Origin: Curvularia sp. ZM96
Taxonomy: Eukaryota > Ascomycota > Dothideomycetes > Pleosporales > Pleosporaceae
NCBI GenBank assembly: GCA_022457065.1
Contig: JAJGBQ010000001.1
Location: 2,108,001-2,172,000 of the forward strand
DNA length: 64,000 bases
Reading direction: 5' to 3'
A program made the translations under genes and the position numbers. Below are positions 58,946 to 64,000 of the stretch, piece after piece (the stretch's first letter is position 1; every line of letters begins with the position of its first letter). The notes under the pieces were generated by a model that saw only the letters and a program-made list of their open reading frames with translations, did no database searches and was not told the DNA's origin.

Positions 58946-61900
58946 GCCTCGTCTGGAACACTCCTTTGGACTTGACTTTGGGCGCCATGCGATAACAATT
59001 TCCGATTTGCTGCACTCTCATACGATATACCAAGCATACACGAAACATTCACGGTGGATGATTTGGATGCGATACCCCTTTGGCGATTTTTCCTTTTGGC
59101 GAAGGCGGCACTACTTCTAATGGAGCATTTTGGTTTTAGGCTCACCTTGTACTCAATGTTACTCTCTTGTTGGCAGACTGCATATATCATTTTGTTCGCG
59201 TACGGCAACTGTCCTTATTACTTAGAGAGAATAGCGCTCTGTTTGTTTCTGAAAGCACCTCCAATGTTGCATAACAAATTGACTACTCCGTCTAAGGCGA
59301 TTGGTTTTGGCTGAACCTTGCCATGTGTATACCTCTTCTTTCATTTGATTCACGCAAGCTTCTACTCATCTTGTTCTTATCCCTACTTTACCCTCCGCCA
59401 CATACCCTTGTACAACTACTATAATCGTAAGCGAGACACCTTTCTTCTACGTTTTCTTTCTCAAATACCTACCCTATGTAACGCCATCTTTCTTTTGTTC
59501 CTGTTGCTCATTGGATATGAGGAAATAGTATTAGTAGTATAACACTTTTGCACACTATGGAATCAAACATATAAAATCAATTCTCTAGTCTACAAACACC
59601 ACTACCCTCTTTCCTCCCCTTTTTCCTAAACCTTGAAACACACTACTTCTTCCCCAACACGACAACTCTGCCTCCAACCTCGCCGTCATCTCCCATCTTC
59701 CTCCCCGCTTTCCTATCCGTCTACCCACCCACGCATCACCACGCGTCCACCCAACCGCACAGACACATGCTCCCCTTCCCCCAATCTTATCTCATCAGCA
59801 CTATCCTCCCCTTGCATCGCCTCATAAGGCTGAGCCGTCTGACCACCCAAAACACCAGGGGGACCACCGGCCCGATCAGCCTCGGTTGCGCAAAGTCAAC
59901 CTGTCAAGTCATCGAGCCGTCTGGCCAGTAGATCGAGCTGGAGCCCGAGACAGCGAGTGAGATAGAGAGGGTATGCAAGATGAATAGAGAGAACAGGGAG
60001 AAAGTGTCGTTCCTCTTGCATACAAGAAACGGGCCGAAAAGCACACAGACACCCGCTCAAGCCTTTGATCACCTTGATCGCGCATGGCACAGTGACTTGG
60101 CTGGGTTGGGTTGACTTGGGTTGGGCTTGGGGAGGGCTTGGGGATTCTTTTGCAAGAAGCGCATCTTGCCAGCCATGTAATAGACGGCGATTGTGTGTGA
60201 CACCTAGTACGTAAGGTGGGTACTGTACTGGTACACAGCACTTAGCGGGATAGTTCCGCTCATGTTCCATGTGCCGTGTGCTTACGGCGCTGGTCTGTGT
60301 GCGTCTGGCGGTTCAATTTGAGGGCCGTGGGGAGTGAGAAAAGGTGGGTATGTGCTGCAGGCAGGGTGAGAATGCAAGGGGGGGTGCAAAGAAATTGCCC
60401 GCCCGTTGTCAACGGTACGTCTCGATTGCCATGGACTAGACGGATGGATCGGGAAGTGAGATTGCTGGAGCGGAGTGAAGCGGGTCAGGGTCAGGTGATG
60501 TGGATTCACTTCTTCTTTTGTTCCTATTTGTACGTGAGTTGTCTGGAGAGATTCTCGGTGTCGGATGCAAAGAGGTGGGTGCGCGGTGAGAAGATGCGTC
60601 AGAGAAGTGGTGAACGCGGGTCGGCAGTTGTGTATGGGCTGGGGTCGACGGAGGGGGGATGCGGTCGGTGCGGAGGGACAGATTGATGCGCGTTGCGCAA
60701 TCTATGTATAGGGCTGACTGTTTTTCCTCTCTTCTACTACATGCTTGCGGTTAGTGCATAGTTGTACAGTTGTATTGGTGACAAAGAGTTATGCACTGTA
60801 TGTATGTTGCAAGGGAGCGTCGCAAGCATCTCGGAATCATGGAAGGAGATGGTTCCGTGATTTACGAAGTAGTGAAATGACTTGTTTTCCTGTGAAGTTA
60901 GAGGTTGTGATAAGGGTCTTTTTTGTGAAGCCACTAATCTCTATTACAGGGATTGATAAATTTACAAGACCCTTTTTTACAGTCGCCTATCTAGCCTGCC
61001 TCCCGCAGATGAAGACGGCATTAACCCTGAACCTTAGAGGTACACTATTGTCACATGGCCTTACCTTAGTATTTTAGTTCGTTTTCTCCAAGACACAAGA
61101 TTGCAACCATGTATGCAAAAGGCGTCATGTTTTACAATTGCGTGATCTGATTGTTTCCCATACTTATTCGCTTTCTTACTTTTCCGTAGGAAGACCTAGA
61201 GATGGCCAGGCGCGTTGCTTACATGACATGTGATTTTTATTAATCAATCTCATACTACTCTGTAAGCAAAGCTGTGCTGTTGTATGTCTAGAAGGACTAG
61301 GTGACAAAACATGCAGTATGTTAACGAGTGGTGAGGGCTTTTGTGGAGCAATTTCCCGGGGCTGTGGTCTAGGTGGTAGTCCCTAGATGATGGGTCTAGA
61401 ACTCAGTGTTCTGTCAGTGTACGCGTCGGCCAATGTTACGTCAATTGGCCGACTATAATGCGATCTCGTTAATGTAGTAATGCCGGTAAATACCTCAAGA
61501 GAAAAGAAAAGAGTATTAACCGAAATATTGGAAAATGCTCGTAAGCAGTCACAAAACAAAACAGATTCATGCAATTGACCTTGTAAGGTCGAGAACTTGA
61601 TAAACCATGGTTCCGGCCTTTCATCAATAAATGTGGTAGGCATGACGTTGCGAAACCATACACCGTGCCCCGGTCCGTCTGGTACCACTTCCCACTTATA
61701 ACCATATCTTGCATACTATGTCATTCTGATCTTCCTTTTTGGACTTTGTACGTCCATCATGATGCGATGCAGGAAACAAGGCGTCTAGTTGCGTTATTTT
61801 TGATACACAAATCACCGCACCGGTGGTATAGTATTCTCACACTGCCGCAACATGCAACATCTACATCATGGAAACAACCGATTAAGGCCCGAGGTGTCAG

Positions 61901-63028
61901 GTAACATCATCCTGAATATTTGTACAGCGTTGCTGAGCGCATTTGCATACATTGCATGATCCATATGCGTGCACGTGCCATATACCTATTCTGGTTGATG
62001 ACGTGTGAAAACCACTAATGAAATCATCATTTGCAGTGACTAGAACTGCCGGACCTAGTTTGAAGGCTTTGGTAAGACGAGGATACTGGAATGGAGTACT
62101 AAGACAGCAGGGGAGTTTGTTTTCGTGTTTCGTCTTGTCATGAGATCTAGCTAGATATGAGGTTGAAAGTAGGTATGTGGAGACTTGGAAATAGAGCTCA
62201 TAGGCCCTTGAGGAGTTGAGTGGAGATCACAGTAATTATCACGTTTGGTTGTGTGTGTCTTGAATAAGTAGTTTGCAAAGAGGTCAATATGTCATACCAG
62301 ATCTGTACTCTAGGATCGTCTTAGGAGGCTATCCTTCCTAGCCATTCTGGCGCTAATAGAGACATTCAGCTCATTAATCCTTTAATTAATAAACCAATTG
62401 AAGTAGGTATACCATGAAACTTCGGAAGAGACATTTCACGTCCCCGAAAAGGCATTCAGCTACACATACCCACCCCTTTCCGTTGTTTGTTCACTTGATA
62501 CTCCACAATCAAACTGCTGGGCTCAGACCTTTTGCGACCACCAATGATTCCCATCCACTCGTCTTGCCTTACTCATAAAGCTCTATTTTATCCCTTAGTT
62601 ATGAAACTGCAAACACAACGATCAACTCGACCAAGTTGAATGAACAGGAAATCAGGAGGAAGCGGACACTCATTTTGAGATAATGATGAGAGGGTAAGCT
62701 GTGGAGAACATATTGAATGCTACATATGGGACGGGCGGATAGACATACGTAAATAAATGGGGTATATAGAGTTGCAGTATGTGTTAGCGAATGCTGTAAC
62801 AGGCTGAGATGCATACTCAAAAGCATAAGCGATTAGAACAGGTAGAGGACGTCATGATCTGAAAGTTAGCCAGATTCGTTACTTTAAGAAACCAGTTCAA
62901 CACGAGTACAAGTGCTATTCTTCACAATCAGGGACAGACTTCGAGATTCAGAACGAAAAACAAGATCGTCAATGCACTTCATATCACACTCTTGTCTTGG
63001 TAACCATATAAATCCCGACACACTAAAG
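58946..63028. other. Gene-poor region between WOPR gene and histidine kinase
   Basis: About 4.1 kb with only short ORFs. The WOPR 3' UTR occupies the beginning. Minus-strand ORFs near 59896-60270 have no domain and unlikely composition. AT content rises after about 61000. Nothing else is recognised. Confidence 0.45.
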
Positions 63029-64000
63029 CTAAGCATTCGTTGCGGCCCTCAGCGTCTTCTGTATACATGCACAAAGCTCTGGGATCCTAAACGGCTTGCT
63101 GATGACATTATCCATGCCTGCTTTCAGCGCCACTTCAACCTATGACTTGTCAATTGGGCCAGCTAGGACATGATTGTGTGAGACACATACCTGCTCACTC
63201 CTTACATTCGCCGTCACCGCGATAACTGGCACGTGTGCTCTTACGACGCCCTCGCTCTGCATCTCGCGAATGGTGCGTACGCACGTCAAGCCATCCATGA
63301 CAGGCATCTCCCAGTCCATCAGGATGAGCGTAAGGGGCTTGCCAGATCCATCGGTTATGCAGTAACTAGTTGTGCGAAGATGTTCGAGAGCTTCTTCGCC
63401 ATGATTCGCAACGGCAACGTGCATACCTGCGTTGCGCAACTGTTTCGCCAAAACGCGCTGGTTGACGAGGTTGTCTTCGACAATTAAGACATGGAGATCC
63501 TTATTGGGAACGTCGTTTGTGGCGGCTTTGGACCTGCGCGACTCGGTGTTCTCGCTGGCTTCGTTACGGGTTCGACTAGAAAGCAATGTCTCTTGTGCGC
63601 GTATGCTCACGCTGACTGCAGCATCGCTGTCACTTCGGCTACAGTTGGGACGGAGAACGCTCTTGCGGCTCTTCACGTAGAAAGAGAATGTGCTACCAAC
63701 GCCGGGTTTGGAGGCAAAGCCAATGGCGCCGCCGTGCATTTCGGATAGGCGCCTTGAGATGAAAAGACCAAGGCCAGAACCACCTAAGACTGGTTAGCTG
63801 GTATCGAAGCAAGGCTTGAATACTAAGCTTGCCATAATCGATATGTGTGCGTGGCGATGCCTGGGAGAAGCGCGCGAAGAGAAGTTGGTGTTCTTCATCG
63901 CTCAGCCCACGGCCAGTGTCTTGCACTGAGAATATTATGTAAACCTTTCTATGTCAGAAACGATCGGCCCATAGCATGTTGACCTACTATGTCACCCTTC
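63029..64000 (-). CDS. Hybrid histidine kinase, C-terminal part (receiver domain), 5'-truncated by window edge
   Basis: Exons on the minus strand are 63988 to beyond 64000, 63833-63944, 63191-63783 and 63029-63139. The visible part begins in the HATPase domain: VYIIFSVQDTGRGL is the G1-like box, FARFSQASPRTHIDYG the F box, and GGSGLGLFISRRLSEMHGG the G2 box. A receiver domain follows with LIVEDNLVNQRVLAKQL, the phospho-acceptor Asp in LILMDWEMPVMDG, TANVRSEQ and the Lys of SKPF. The C-terminus is complete (RAATNA, stop 63029-63031). The sensor part and the kinase H box are outside the window, so the class and signal are unknown. Intron 63784-63832 must use a GC donor (G|GCAAGC) to keep YGGSGLGL intact; the others are GT-AG. 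Confidence 0.9.
63784..63832 (-). other. GC-AG intron in the histidine kinase gene
   Basis: Coding-strand donor is G|GCAAGC, branch GCTAAC, acceptor TCTTAG. A GT donor cannot be placed nearby without breaking the conserved YGGSGLGL. GC-AG introns are a known minority class (about 1%). Confidence 0.7.

Noticed and set aside
1..64000. CRISPR arrays, integrases, rRNA, biosynthetic gene cluster
   Set aside because: No regularly spaced repeats, no phage or transposase-like proteins, no rRNA blocks, and no PKS/NRPS/terpene genes were seen; the genes have fungal introns.

Overview
The window reads as nuclear DNA of a filamentous ascomycete. Genes carry short introns (about 49-60 nt is common) with GTAAGT-like donors and CTAAC-type branch points. 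The gene set (GET4, SEC15, RMP1, RAI1, PET127, a WOPR regulator, a hybrid histidine kinase, an AA9-type LPMO) is fungal, and protein style and intron positions suggest Dothideomycetes, probably Pleosporales. The taxon is an inference from style, not from a search.

Layout. 0-5.9 kb: 3' part of an RNA polymerase I A49 gene (+), a small Gly-rich repeat protein (+), a Derlin (-), and a small putative membrane protein (-). 6.4-18 kb is gene-dense: a large PH/LRR protein (-) divergent from PET127 (+), a probably inactive USP-like protein with a UBA-like start (+), and a short-chain dehydrogenase (-). 18-25.6 kb is gene-poor, holding only an intronless secreted AA9-like LPMO and an intron-containing tRNA-Gly. 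25.6-32.8 kb is dense again: GET4 (+) tail-to-tail with LYS9 (-), LYS9 divergent from SEC15 (+), and SEC15 tail-to-tail with RMP1 (-). 32.8-40.3 kb holds one small unknown gene and a desert with a diverged repeat. 40.3-46 kb: a Mei2-like RNA-binding protein (-), a small unknown gene (-), and RAI1 (+). 46-57.2 kb is an 11.1-kb stretch with no convincing gene, rich in low-complexity sequence, ending at an intronless WOPR (Gti1/Pac2) transcription factor. Another 4 kb without genes follows, then the 3' end of a hybrid histidine kinase (-) that runs off the window.

Most genes are core housekeeping functions: Pol I transcription, RNase MRP, RNA 5'-end quality control, ER membrane insertion and ER-associated degradation, exocytosis, lysine synthesis and mitochondrial RNA handling. 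No biosynthetic cluster or intact transposon is visible. The most distinctive element is the WOPR locus: a putative master regulator with a very large upstream region, a likely 5'-UTR intron and a start-stop upstream ORF. This resembles the architecture known for Candida WOR1. Other notable points are a GC-AG intron in the kinase, a pseudo-deubiquitinase, a palindromic Zn-cluster-like site overlapping TGACTC before LYS9, and an axial-position change in the LPMO. Exon boundaries were deduced by hand from splice signals, reading frame and family alignment from memory; each multi-exon model was checked for frame consistency.
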